From assembly GCF_002921135.1 (NCBI RefSeq), contig NZ_PQVJ01000018.1, positions 1-62,062 of the forward strand: 62,062 bases of DNA, in the 5' to 3' direction. Below the pieces are notes generated by a model. That model was not told where the DNA came from. It did not search any database and saw only the letters and a program-made list of their open reading frames with translations. The translations under genes and the position numbers were made by a program. Position 1 is the first letter of the stretch. Every line of letters begins with the position of its first letter. The DNA comes from Avibacterium gallinarum. Its GTDB lineage: Bacteria > Pseudomonadota > Gammaproteobacteria > Enterobacterales > Pasteurellaceae. Below are positions 34,499 to 41,758 of the stretch, one piece after another.

Positions 34499-34913
34499 AC
34501 AACGCTTTTTCTTGCGTAATGCACGCATACAAGCGAATGCCATCGGGGTAATACATTCCCTTGCCTTAGATGAGAAAAGCCCTGTGGTGGTGGAAATAAA
34601 GCCCTTAACGCGTACGTTAGCACAGAATGCAAAACTTCACGCAATGCTAACGGATATTGCCAAGCAATGCACCTTTAACGGCAAAAAGCGAGATATTGAA
34701 ACGTGGAAAATGCTTTTTGTGAGCGGTCATAAAATTGCCATTGGCGAGCAAGCGGAGATGGCGATTGGCTTTGAGGGAGAAGTGGTGAACTTACGCGAAA
34801 GCACCGCACAAATGGGCGTAAAGCGGTTAGCGAGTCTAATTGATTATGTTGATGCTTGGGCTGCGGAGCAAGGCGTGAGATTTAGCGACAAGCAAAGGTT
34901 TTACGGGTATTAA
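34488..34913 (+). CDS. ninB: NinB / recombination protein (Orf family)
   Basis: 141 aa: KPLTRTLAQNAKLHAMLTDIAKQ and CTFNGKKRDIETWKMLFVSGHK are typical of NinB, a single-strand-DNA binding recombination mediator that replaces RecFOR. ATG 34488 preferred over an upstream TTG at 34479. Last rightward gene before a minus-strand island. Confidence 0.9.
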   Translation: METKQRFFLRNARIQANAIGVIHSLALDEKSPVVVEIKPLTRTLAQNAKLHAMLTDIAKQCTFNGKKRDIETWKMLFVSGHKIAIGEQAEMAIGFEGEVVNLRESTAQMGVKRLASLIDYVDAWAAEQGVRFSDKQRFYGY

Positions 34914-34915
34914 AA

Positions 34916-34935
34916 ACCGCTCAAAAGAGCGGTTG
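34916..34935 (-). terminator. Terminator of the minus-strand island
   Basis: AACCGCTC aaaa GAGCGGTT, 8-bp stem, with a T-run on the minus strand. It closes the transcript of the two small membrane genes and lies 2 bases after ninB. Confidence 0.7.
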
Positions 34936-34946
34936 GTAAAAAGGGG

Positions 34947-35027
34947 TTATTTAACAAACTTATGTACAGCGATTGCCCAAGCAACCATAACAAGTGCGAA
35001 AACGCCAAGTCCGATAGTGAGATTCAT
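34947..35027 (-). CDS. 26-residue membrane peptide
   Basis: Reads MNLTIGLGVFALVMVAWAIA then VHKFVK: one hydrophobic helix with a short basic tail, the build of small phage or toxin membrane peptides. A very strong ribosome-binding site (AAGGAGGAAAAGC) precedes the ATG, and the start overlaps the upstream 78-aa gene (ATGA), so it is very probably translated. No family recognised. Confidence 0.7.
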   Translation of the reverse strand: MNLTIGLGVFALVMVAWAIAVHKFVK

Positions 35028-35260
35028 TGCTTTTCCTCCTTGCGTTGGGATTTAACTCGTTTCAATTGTCGATGCACGATCAAACCACTGTATGCACCGA
35101 TAATGAGAAAAACGGTTTTAATAATTTTTAGAAGTAATGGTTCACTGTTAAAGAGAATAACAGGTATTGCCAAAATTGCAACCTTTGCGATGTCGATGGA
35201 CATTTTCGCCCAGTCATCAAGGGTTTCAATTTCAATTGGTTTTTTGAATAAATTTAACAT
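35024..35260 (-). CDS. Small two-helix membrane protein (78 aa)
   Basis: Starts MLNLFKKPIEIETLDDWAKM at ATG 35260 with AAGGAGGACAAA upstream. Two hydrophobic helices (IAKVAILAIPVILF and IIKTVFLIIGAYSGLIV) and a basic C-terminus. Translationally coupled to the 26-residue peptide. Unknown; could act in lysogenic conversion or exclusion, inferred only from location. Confidence 0.7.
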   Translation of the reverse strand: MLNLFKKPIEIETLDDWAKMSIDIAKVAILAIPVILFNSEPLLLKIIKTVFLIIGAYSGLIVHRQLKRVKSQRKEEKQ

Positions 35261-35287
35261 TTTGTCCTCCTTGAGGGCAGTATAACA

Positions 35288-35307
35288 AAAACCGCACCGA
35301 AGTGCGG
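35288..35307. repeat. Uptake-signal hairpin
   Basis: ACCGCAC cgaa GTGCGGT, a 7-bp stem built from an inverted uptake signal, between the antirepressor gene and the membrane-protein pair. Confidence 0.55.
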
Positions 35308-35324
35308 TTGGATTTTGGCGAGTT

Positions 35325-35975
35325 TTAGAAATCAAGCAGCTTTTTTGTTGGGTTGATTTTAGGGATAACCCGTTGCCAGTTGAGTTTTTTCGATTGGGCA
35401 AATGGTTGAGTTAAACGCTGTAGGGTGGCTTGGCTTTCTTCATAATGGCGTTTGTACTCGTAGGCGTGGCTGTAAACCGCACCACTATATGTTGAGCCTA
35501 GGGCGTTGAGTGGCTCGTAAAGCTCGGCGAGTAGGGTATTCATTCGTTTGTGGCTGAACCATAACCAAGCAAGTTGTTCAAGCTCGTACTCGGTGAATTC
35601 AAAAGTGTATTTCTTTTCGGGTTCAGGTAGGGCGAGTTGTTGATTTTGTAAACTGTATTTTCCAGTTTTGCGGATTTGTGGAAGAACTTCTTCAAATACC
35701 CAGTTTTGGAATGATTTTGCGATGGGTTTTTCACTACGAAAAATGATCCGATATAAATTGGGTTCATTGATGAAGGCAGTTTTACGTTGTTTTTCATCTT
35801 TTGCCAAAGCGTACGCTAGACGTACACCTTGAGGATCTAGCATCTGGCTTTGAACTCTACGGGAATTTTGGATTTGAAAAATTCTGCAAACATCAAGCAA
35901 ACAGAAAAACGGTTGATTGTCGAAAATTTCAATACGAACAGGGCTTGAATTAAAGTTGAAAAGTTGATTTGACAT
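35325..35975 (-). CDS. BRO-N family antirepressor
   Basis: 216 aa. The N-terminal BRO domain (FDNQPFFCLLDVCRIFQIQNSRR ... FINEPNLYRIIFRSEKPIAKSFQNWVFEEVLPQIRKTGKY) is characteristic of phage antirepressor Ant-type proteins. The C-terminal part is charged and helical. Preceded by AAAAGGAAATACAGT. A C4-like RNA lies directly upstream in the same transcript and can pair with this start region, as for P1 ant. Confidence 0.88.
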   Translation of the reverse strand: MSNQLFNFNSSPVRIEIFDNQPFFCLLDVCRIFQIQNSRRVQSQMLDPQGVRLAYALAKDEKQRKTAFINEPNLYRIIFRSEKPIAKSFQNWVFEEVLPQIRKTGKYSLQNQQLALPEPEKKYTFEFTEYELEQLAWLWFSHKRMNTLLAELYEPLNALGSTYSGAVYSHAYEYKRHYEESQATLQRLTQPFAQSKKLNWQRVIPKINPTKKLLDF

Positions 35976-36003
35976 ACTGTATTTCCTTTTGAATAGGTTG
36001 GGC

Positions 36004-36069
36004 GGATAGGGTGTTCAAAACCGCTACAGTGACGGCGTGGGTATTGGTTATTTCCTCACCACCCTATCC
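36004..36069 (-). ncRNA. C4-like antisense RNA A
   Basis: Closing stem GGATAGGGTG/CACCCTATCC (10 bp, 36069-36060 with 36013-36004). Inside is an inner hairpin GCCG/CGGT whose loop TCACTGTAG contains ACTGTA. That hexamer is complementary to TACAGT just before the ATG of the downstream antirepressor (35981-35976). Layout, shared GTGAGGAA motif and position match the C4 RNA that silences ant in phages P1/P7. A second copy with different stems lies at 48704-48778. Identification as C4 is from memory of the class, not a search. Confidence 0.7.
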
Positions 36070-36095
36070 ATAGATTGAATTTATTATTTGTATTG

Positions 36096-36141
36096 AATTT
36101 GGTTGAGAAAAGGAGAAACACCAAATTTCAGATACAAAAAA
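36096..36141 (-). promoter_or_regulatory. Conserved hairpin upstream of C4-like RNA A
   Basis: On the minus strand TTTTTTTGTATCT followed by AAATTTGG...CCAAATT, a 7-bp stem with an 18-base pyrimidine loop containing CTCCTTTTCTC. Nearly the same block occurs at 48625-48673. The loop is complementary to ribosome-binding sites of the AAAAGGAG type. Could be promoter/operator DNA or an RNA element. Confidence 0.65.
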
Positions 36142-36214
36142 ATCACATTGACGCAGTGAATGGCGACTGTAGGTATTTTAAAAGGCGTTTTGAAGCACCT
36201 TTGAGTTAAATCCT

Positions 36215-36242
36215 ACGCTTGACCGAGGAGAATGTCAAGCGT
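36215..36242 (-). repeat. Hairpin downstream of hicB
   Basis: ACGCTTGAC (36215-36223) and GTCAAGCGT (36234-36242) form a 9-bp perfect stem 10 bases after the hicB stop codon. No T-run follows on the minus strand, so it may be an mRNA 3' stabiliser more than a terminator. Confidence 0.5.
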
Positions 36243-36252
36243 AAGGGGGATA

Positions 36253-36657
36253 TTAAGCCATTATTTTATCTGCGCTGACTGAGGCAAGAAAATGACTACG
36301 GTTTTTGTAATGTGGGTGTGTAGCGACAAACTCATCAATACGTTTAATTAAGTAGGCTGGCATTGTGATGTTGATACGTTCAGCTTTCCCTAAGAGGTGG
36401 CTAATATCAACATCAACAACGCCAAAGAAAATATCAACGCTTTGATAATCTGGATTGGCTTTATGTTCTTCTAGCGGGGTTGGTAGAGGAACTTCTTCAT
36501 TGTCTCGGACAACTAACTCCAGATGTGATGTGATAGCTTGTTTTACATTGTTATATGCCTCTTCCAATGTATCACCAGCTGAAAAACAGCCAGGAATATC
36601 AGGCACGGAGACAACATAACCATCAGTAACTTTTTCAAGTGCGATTGGATATAACAT
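36253..36657 (-). CDS. hicB: HicB antitoxin
   Basis: 134 aa with the HicB partial RNase H fold (YPIALEKVTDGYVVSVPDIPGCFSAGDTLEEAYNNVKQAI) and a C-terminal ribbon-helix-helix (ERINITMPAYLIKRIDEFVATHPHYKNRSHFL) for DNA binding. AAGGAGAAAATCA precedes the ATG. Neutralises HicA and represses the hicAB promoter. Confidence 0.95.
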   Translation of the reverse strand: MLYPIALEKVTDGYVVSVPDIPGCFSAGDTLEEAYNNVKQAITSHLELVVRDNEEVPLPTPLEEHKANPDYQSVDIFFGVVDVDISHLLGKAERINITMPAYLIKRIDEFVATHPHYKNRSHFLASVSADKIMA

Positions 36658-36678
36658 TGATTTTCTCCTTAAAGGGGC

Positions 36679-36855
36679 TTATAGCCCCGCTTGTTTTCTG
36701 ATTAATTTTTCAAGATGTCCTAATTCGGCTCTTGGGTGGGGAACGGTAACTTTTCCCTTTTTTTGATGATGCTCAAAATGGTGGTGGCTTCCATTTATGC
36801 TATCAAGATACCAACCATCTTGTTTGAGCAATTTTATCATTTGTTTGCTGTTCAC
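36679..36855 (-). CDS. hicA: HicA toxin
   Basis: 58 aa mRNA interferase with a dsRBD-like fold; the conserved GSHHHFEH segment holds the catalytic His. GTG start at 36855 is supported by GAGGAGAAAACAAAT upstream; an ATG five codons in is the alternative. Precedes hicB by 21 bases in the usual toxin-first order. All key residues seem intact, so the toxin is probably active. Confidence 0.92.
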   Translation of the reverse strand: MNSKQMIKLLKQDGWYLDSINGSHHHFEHHQKKGKVTVPHPRAELGHLEKLIRKQAGL

Positions 36856-36894
36856 ATTTGTTTTCTCCTCGATGTGTTGTTAATTAATGTGTGT

Positions 36895-36923
36895 ATTATA
36901 AGTATTTATTAGGCGTGTGTCAA
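36895..36923 (-). promoter_or_regulatory. Consensus promoter of hicAB
   Basis: Minus strand TTGACA (36923-36918), 17-bp spacer, TATAAT (36900-36895): a perfect sigma-70 consensus. An inverted repeat TAAT-N6-ATTA (36885-36898) overlaps the -10 and is a candidate HicB operator. The promoter is constitutive in look and could read on into the C4-like element. Confidence 0.85.
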
Positions 36924-36963
36924 TATTTTTGTGGCGATAATGTGTATTTTTTTTGAGGTATGA

Positions 36964-37563
36964 ATGACAAAAATACGAAAACGAAAATGCAAAATCTGTG
37001 GTGAACGTTTTGAAACCTATGACAGCTTTCGGCAATGGTGTAGCCCTGAATGTGGGGTGGCGTTGGCGAGGCTGAAGCAGGCGAAGCAGCGGGAAAAAGC
37101 AGAGCGTGAAAAAGTGCGGGCGGAAAAAGCAAAAATTCGGACGGTGAAAGAGGGGTTGAAAACGCATCATCAGCTCATTGCTGAAGCTCAAAGTGCGGTG
37201 AATAAATATATCCGTTTTCGTGATGCGAATAAGGAATGTATCTCGTGCGGTACGCCGTTGATTAGCGAGAAATTAGGCGGGGGATTTGATGCGGGGCATT
37301 ATCGTAGCCGTGGTTCAGCCCCGCACTTGCGGTTTTATACGCTTAATATTTTTGGTCAATGCAAACGCTGCAATCGATGGTTGGGCGGAAATTACCACGA
37401 ATATCGCGTAGGGCTGATTGAGCGTTTGGGAATCGAAAAGGTGCGAGAAATCGAAAGCGACCAACGCCCAAGGCATTATAGCGATGAGGATTTAAGGCGG
37501 ATTAAGCGGATTTTTGAGCGGAAAGTGAAGTTATTAGAAAAGCGAGGTAAGCAATGGAATTAG
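36964..37563 (+). CDS. ninG: NinG / Rap recombination protein
   Basis: 199 aa. N-terminal zinc-binding part CKICGERFETYDSFRQWCSPECG, a charged middle (AKQREKAEREKVRAEKAKIR) and a C-terminal HNH-like part CISCGTPL ... GHYRSRG ... CKRCNRWLGGN. In lambda, NinG promotes RecBCD-independent recombination at the ends of branched DNA. Overlaps the next gene by 10 bases. Confidence 0.9.
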   Translation: MTKIRKRKCKICGERFETYDSFRQWCSPECGVALARLKQAKQREKAEREKVRAEKAKIRTVKEGLKTHHQLIAEAQSAVNKYIRFRDANKECISCGTPLISEKLGGGFDAGHYRSRGSAPHLRFYTLNIFGQCKRCNRWLGGNYHEYRVGLIERLGIEKVREIESDQRPRHYSDEDLRRIKRIFERKVKLLEKRGKQWN

Positions 37564-37958
37564 TTTTTAACGATATTAAAAAAGTTTGCACGCAATGGGG
37601 CTATTGGGCCACACCACGATTAGGCACGGAATATCCTTGCCTTTCGGTGAGCATTCCCACGCCGATTGATGAAAGCAAAAGACGCGCCGATCCAATCAGT
37701 GAGCCATTGGCGGAAGAAATTGAACGTTGTGTGTTGGTGATGCGGAAAACCACCCCTGAGCTTTACGATTTATTTATGGCAACTTACGCTTACCGTTTGC
37801 CACTTTATAATGAGTACGATCACAATCGTGCGTTAGTAAGAATGGGGATTTTGGAAAGGTTTGAGATTAAGAAAACACGTTATTTTGAGCAGATGAAAAT
37901 CGCTGAAACGGCATTGAAATTGATGTTAAGTAAAAACAAGTGCATTTTCTTGGCGTGA
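37554..37958 (+). CDS. Q-type late antiterminator
   Basis: 134 aa, last gene before the late promoter. The N-terminal part (VCTQWGYWATPRLGTEYPCLSV) is typical of the phage antitermination Q-like family found in this slot. It should modify RNA polymerase at the promoter at 37973-38001 and let it pass the terminator at 38053-38083. Assigned by family look and position. Confidence 0.8.
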   Translation: MELVFNDIKKVCTQWGYWATPRLGTEYPCLSVSIPTPIDESKRRADPISEPLAEEIERCVLVMRKTTPELYDLFMATYAYRLPLYNEYDHNRALVRMGILERFEIKKTRYFEQMKIAETALKLMLSKNKCIFLA

Positions 37959-37972
37959 TGTATAAAAAACGC

Positions 37973-38001
37973 TTGTTTTGTCCGAACTAAAAGTGTATGA
38001 T
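37973..38001 (+). promoter_or_regulatory. Late promoter PR'
   Basis: TTGTTT (37973-37978), 17-bp spacer, TATGAT (37996-38001), 14 bp after the Q gene. It is followed at once by a terminator and then the whole late operon, the classical Q-dependent arrangement. Confidence 0.7.
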
Positions 38002-38052
38002 TTTATCTATAGTGCGGTTTTGCACGTTTAAAACGCACGAATGAATTTTTAC

Positions 38053-38083
38053 AGCCCTGATCGGAAACGGTCGGGGCTTTTTA
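38053..38083 (+). terminator. Late terminator tR'
   Basis: AGCCCTGATCG gaaa CGGTCGGGGCT, 11-bp stem with two G-T pairs, then TTTTATT. Stops unmodified polymerase about 70 nt after the late promoter. Confidence 0.88.
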
Positions 38084-38108
38084 TTGCCTCGAAAACAGGA
38101 GGCGGAGT

Positions 38109-38354
38109 ATGAAAATTATGAAAGATATGGGAACGCAAAGCTATATCTGGTCTGGCTTTGGTGGATTTATTGCGTGGCTTGGTGATCAACAGAATTTAAT
38201 GATGTTGAGCCTTGCCATTGGTATTGTTACCGCACTTGCTAATTTGTATCAGCGTTGCCGTGAGGGGCAGGCTAAAAAACGAGATGAAGAGCGTAAGGAA
38301 GAAATCCATCAGCTCACAGTGGCAAGATTGAAAAAGGGGCTGGATATTAAATGA
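38109..38354 (+). CDS. Holin (pinholin-like)
   Basis: 81 aa with two membrane helices (SYIWSGFGGFIAWLG and LMMLSLAIGIVTALANLY) and a long charged C-terminus. GGAGGCGGAGT precedes the ATG. Paired with a SAR endolysin by a 4-base overlap, which suggests a phage-21-type pinholin that collapses the membrane potential without large holes. Confidence 0.8.
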   Translation: MKIMKDMGTQSYIWSGFGGFIAWLGDQQNLMMLSLAIGIVTALANLYQRCREGQAKKRDEERKEEIHQLTVARLKKGLDIK

Positions 38355-38872
38355 AGCATTTCAAAAAAATTGCGGGCTGTTCGGTTGTGGCTATCATTGG
38401 TTTAGTAATGCTTAATCACTCCGATGAAATCCGTACCACCCAAAAGGGAATGGAATTAATCGGCGAAGCAGAAAGTTGTATGCGTGAGCCGTATAAATGC
38501 CCTGCGGATGTGTGGACGGTTGGAATTGGGTCAACGGGTGATATTACTTTTGGCAAGGTGTACTCGGATAAAGAGATTGCCGACCGCTGGGCCAAAGATA
38601 TTCAAACAGCGGAACAGTGCGTCAACCGTTATGCCAACGGCAAAGCTTTACCACAAGGGGCATTTGAGGCATTAACCTCGCTGACCTTTAACGTAGGCTG
38701 TGGCAAACTCAAAACCTCTACGATTTATCGTTACGCAAAACAAGGTGATATTGCTGCAATGTGTGAGCAGTTCCCGCGATGGAAATACTCAAGCGGAAAA
38801 ATTCTGAAAGGCTTAGTAGTCCGCCGAGAGAAAGAGAAAGCATTATGTTTAACCAGTTTAAAACGTGGCTAA
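38351..38872 (+). CDS. SAR endolysin (GH24 lysozyme), P1-Lyz-like
   Basis: 173 aa. The N-terminal signal-anchor-release helix is at residues 5-22. The catalytic pattern E41-x8-C50-x5-T56 is like the Glu-Cys-Thr triad of P1 Lyz. Cys10 in the SAR helix and Cys43 complete the set needed for P1-type control, in which a disulfide cages the active-site Cys until the SAR domain leaves the membrane. Overlaps Rz by 28 bases. Confidence 0.9.
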   Translation: MKHFKKIAGCSVVAIIGLVMLNHSDEIRTTQKGMELIGEAESCMREPYKCPADVWTVGIGSTGDITFGKVYSDKEIADRWAKDIQTAEQCVNRYANGKALPQGAFEALTSLTFNVGCGKLKTSTIYRYAKQGDIAAMCEQFPRWKYSSGKILKGLVVRREKEKALCLTSLKRG

Positions 38873-39186
38873 ATCTCACCGCACTTTGTCTGATTTTGGG
38901 CTTGTGTGGTTGGGTTTGGTATCAGTCACAGATGATAAGTAGCTTAAAAGCCAAAAATCAAATGCAAGCCCAAACCATCACCACGCAAAGCCAAACTATC
39001 GCAAGCCTTAAAGCAGAGGCAAAACGTAATTATCAACTTACCCAAGAAGTTACACAATCAGAAAGTAAAATCAGGGAGCAATCCGATAATGTTATTCGTA
39101 CAATTCAAACGCAGGTTAAAAATGTGGACGCTCATAATGCTCCTGCTCCTCGTAATGTTATTGAGTTCTTGCAGCAGTCAGATTGA
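38845..39186 (+). CDS. Rz-like i-spanin
   Basis: 113 aa from ATG 38845 (MFNQFKTWLNLTALCLILGL): one N-terminal membrane helix followed by a periplasmic coiled coil (SLKAKNQMQAQTITTQSQTI). It joins Rz1 to fuse inner and outer membranes in lysis. Starts inside the endolysin gene. Confidence 0.85.
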   Translation: MFNQFKTWLNLTALCLILGLCGWVWYQSQMISSLKAKNQMQAQTITTQSQTIASLKAEAKRNYQLTQEVTQSESKIREQSDNVIRTIQTQVKNVDAHNAPAPRNVIEFLQQSD

Positions 39187-39364
39187 GACTACGCATTGCC
39201 CAAGCATTCCGCCCGTGCTATTAGGGCATTTGGATAAGACAGCATTTAGTGGTCGCACTTATGGTGATGTAACACAGTATGCCGTGATACTCAAACGTGA
39301 GCGTGATATGTGTCTTAATCGGATTGATAAGATTAGAGACTGGCAAGTGGAGTTACATAAATGA
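39122..39364 (+). CDS. Rz1-like o-spanin lipoprotein
   Basis: 80 aa from ATG 39122 with signal peptide and lipobox LLSSC, embedded in the +1 frame at the 3' end of the Rz gene and running past it. The mature part has CPSIPPVLLG. This nested layout is diagnostic of Rz/Rz1. Confidence 0.82.
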   Translation: MWTLIMLLLLVMLLSSCSSQIETTHCPSIPPVLLGHLDKTAFSGRTYGDVTQYAVILKRERDMCLNRIDKIRDWQVELHK

Positions 39365-39684
39365 GTAGGGCTAGTTGGCATCATCTTTATCATCGTAAGG
39401 CGTGGAAGCAACTACGCTTAGACCAATTAGCAAAACACCCCTTATGCGTTTTCTGTGCTCAAGCGGGCAAACTTACCCCCGCTACGGTAGTGGACCACAT
39501 TACCCCCCACAAGGGCAATCTAGATTTATTCTTTGATCCCGATAATTTGCAATCACTTTGTAAGTTACATCACGACAGCGCAAAACAAAAAGCTGAAATT
39601 AAAAAACTTAATCATATTGGCTGTGATGCAAGTGGATTTCCTATCGACCCAGACCACCCATTCAATAAGGGGGAGGGCGGGTAA
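39361..39684 (+). CDS. HNH endonuclease
   Basis: 107 aa with HNH motif VVDHITPHKGNLDLFFDPDNLQSLCKLHH and CVFC/CKLHH zinc ligands. HK97-type phages carry such a nuclease next to cos and the terminase, where it supports cos cleavage. Start overlaps the Rz1 stop (ATGA). Confidence 0.92.
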   Translation: MSRASWHHLYHRKAWKQLRLDQLAKHPLCVFCAQAGKLTPATVVDHITPHKGNLDLFFDPDNLQSLCKLHHDSAKQKAEIKKLNHIGCDASGFPIDPDHPFNKGEGG

Positions 39685-39782
39685 AAAGTTCAGGCAAACG
39701 GCTTGGGCTACCGCGTGGGGAACTCTGCGTGATCGCTATTACAGTTTTTCTACCCTTTTTTTAGCACTTTAGGAGGCCTTTT
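39685..39782 (+). other. Gap before terminase, candidate cos region
   Basis: 98 bp without a gene between the HNH nuclease and small terminase. In HK97-like phages cos lies here. I see no decisive motif; the GC-rich CTACCGCGTGGGGAACTC and the pyrimidine tract TTTTTCTACCCTTTTTTT are the notable features. Confidence 0.3.
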
Positions 39783-40247
39783 ATGAGTGGACGCAAATTG
39801 CGTAGTGATAGCACCACTGCAAAAGTGTTAGCCACCAAAGCGGCACAAACCAAGCTATCACCACCACAAAAATTAACAAAATTAGAAACGCGCTATTGGA
39901 ACAGTATTATCAATAGCCGTGCCTTAGACAGTTGGACGCCGATCGACCAAGAACGGGCGGTAAAACTGGCAAAACTTTATGTAGAAATTGATGACTACGA
40001 ACACGAATTGGCAACACAAGCGCGTCGCTGGGTAAAAACAGACACCGGCACAATGAAAATGCACCCGCTGCACTATGTGATCGAAGACTTATATAAGCGT
40101 GAAATCCAAATGTGCCGCAGCTTACAAATTCATAGTCGTGCCACAAATGGCGAAAGCCGTGATCAAGTGAAAACCAATCAGCTTTATCAAGAGGCGCGGA
40201 ATGCGATCAACGATGATGACGGCTTAATTGCAAGGGTGTTTAACTGA
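39783..40247 (+). CDS. terS: Terminase small subunit (P27 family)
   Basis: 154 aa; N-terminal basic segment and helical body (PPQKLTKLETRYWNSIINSRALDSW) as in P27-type small terminases. TTTAGGAGGCCTTTT precedes the ATG. Recognises phage DNA for packaging. TerL follows with a 1-base overlap. Confidence 0.88.
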   Translation: MSGRKLRSDSTTAKVLATKAAQTKLSPPQKLTKLETRYWNSIINSRALDSWTPIDQERAVKLAKLYVEIDDYEHELATQARRWVKTDTGTMKMHPLHYVIEDLYKREIQMCRSLQIHSRATNGESRDQVKTNQLYQEARNAINDDDGLIARVFN

Positions 40248-41758
40248 TGACGACGGCAGAAAAAGTTATCGCCTTTATTGAAAAATATTGTTTTGTTCCA
40301 GAGGGGGCGTTAGTAGGAAGCCCGATTAAATTAGAGGATTTCCAAAAACGCTTTATTTTTGACGTTTATGACAATCCATACGGTACCACACACGGTATTT
40401 TGTCGATTGGGCGTAAAAATGGAAAAACGGCACTTATCGCGTGTTTATTACTGGCGCATTTAGTGGGGCCTGTTGCCATCTTAAATAGCCAGATTGTCAG
40501 TGGCGCGCTGAGTCGTGAACAAGCCGCTCTCGTGTTTAACCTCGCGGTAAAAATGATCCAACTTAACCCTAAACTGACTACCCTTGTTGATATTAAGCCA
40601 AGTGGTAAGCGGCTGATTGGACGGCCAATGAATGTTGAATACAAAGCCTTAGCCGCAGATGGTAAAACCGCACAAGGTTTATCGCCAGTGCTGGCGATTT
40701 TAGATGAAGTAGGGCAAGTGCAAGGCAGTCAATCGGCTTTCGTTGATGCGATTACGACCGCACAAGGCGCGCATAAGAGCCCATTATTGCTCACCATTAG
40801 CACACAAGCCGCAAATGACGCAGATTTGCTTTCAATTTGGATTGATGACGCAATTAACAGTGGCGATCCACATACGGTTTGCCACGTTTACAGCGCGGAT
40901 AAAGACTTAAAAATTACTGATCCGAAAGCGTGGAAACAAGCCAATCCTGCGTTAGGTGTGTTCCGCAGTGAGGAAGACATCAAAAAATTGGCAGACAAAG
41001 CTAACCGAATGCCAAGTTTTGAAAATACGTTCCGCAATTTGAATCTCAACCAGCGGGTTAGCACAGTATCCACGTTTGTTACGCAAGATGTTTGGAAAGC
41101 CAATGGCGAAGTGGGACAGCCACCGACGGGATTAAGTGTGTATGGCGGTTTAGATTTATCCGCCCGAACAGACTTAACCTCGCTGGTGCTGGTTGCCAAA
41201 GATCCAAGCGGCAAAACCAATGTTTATAGTTATTTCTGGACGCCGGAACAAGGTTTGATTGACCGCGCAAAGCGCGATCGGAGCCCTTATGATGTGTGGG
41301 CAAAACAAGGTTTTATCCGCACAACACCCGGTGCCTCCGTGGATTATGCTCACGTTGTACGGGATATTGCCGACATCTTAAGTGATTTTGATATTTCCTC
41401 AATTGCGTTTGACCGATGGCGAATGGATATTTTCAAAAAAGAAATGGACGCACAGGGCATTACGTTGCCCCTAGTGCCTTTTGGTCAAGGATTTAAGGAT
41501 ATGTCGCCGGCAATTGACACCTTAGAAAGCCAATTGCTTAATGGACAACTGCGCCACGGTATGCACCCCGTTTTAACGATGTGTGCGGCAAACGCAGTCA
41601 TTACCAAAGATCCAGCCGGCAACCGAAAATTTGAAAAACACAAAGCAACGGGACGAATTGACGGAATGGTCGCACTTGCTATGGCGCTTGGTATAGCAGA
41701 AAGTGCGGAAACGCCATTGAATATTGATGCATTTTTACAGGATATGATTATCGGATGA
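40247..41758 (+). CDS. terL: Terminase large subunit
   Basis: 503 aa packaging motor and nuclease. ATPase: LSIGRKNGKTALIACLLLAHL (Walker A region) and LAILDEVGQVQG (Walker B). Nuclease: VYGGLDLSARTDLTSLVLVAK supplies acidic metal ligands, with SSIAFDRWRMDIF later. HK97/phi-C31-like clade. Confidence 0.94.
   Translation: MTTAEKVIAFIEKYCFVPEGALVGSPIKLEDFQKRFIFDVYDNPYGTTHGILSIGRKNGKTALIACLLLAHLVGPVAILNSQIVSGALSREQAALVFNLAVKMIQLNPKLTTLVDIKPSGKRLIGRPMNVEYKALAADGKTAQGLSPVLAILDEVGQVQGSQSAFVDAITTAQGAHKSPLLLTISTQAANDADLLSIWIDDAINSGDPHTVCHVYSADKDLKITDPKAWKQANPALGVFRSEEDIKKLADKANRMPSFENTFRNLNLNQRVSTVSTFVTQDVWKANGEVGQPPTGLSVYGGLDLSARTDLTSLVLVAKDPSGKTNVYSYFWTPEQGLIDRAKRDRSPYDVWAKQGFIRTTPGASVDYAHVVRDIADILSDFDISSIAFDRWRMDIFKKEMDAQGITLPLVPFGQGFKDMSPAIDTLESQLLNGQLRHGMHPVLTMCAANAVITKDPAGNRKFEKHKATGRIDGMVALAMALGIAESAETPLNIDAFLQDMIIG

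Noticed and set aside
35277-35401. N-terminal extension of the 78-aa membrane protein to 35401
   Set aside because: The extension overlaps the antirepressor gene and the uptake-signal hairpin; the internal ATG at 35260 has a far better ribosome-binding site.
38053-38083. Retron or attenuator RNA before the lysis genes
   Set aside because: The hairpin with T-run right after the late promoter is fully explained as the Q-dependent terminator; no reverse transcriptase gene is in the window.
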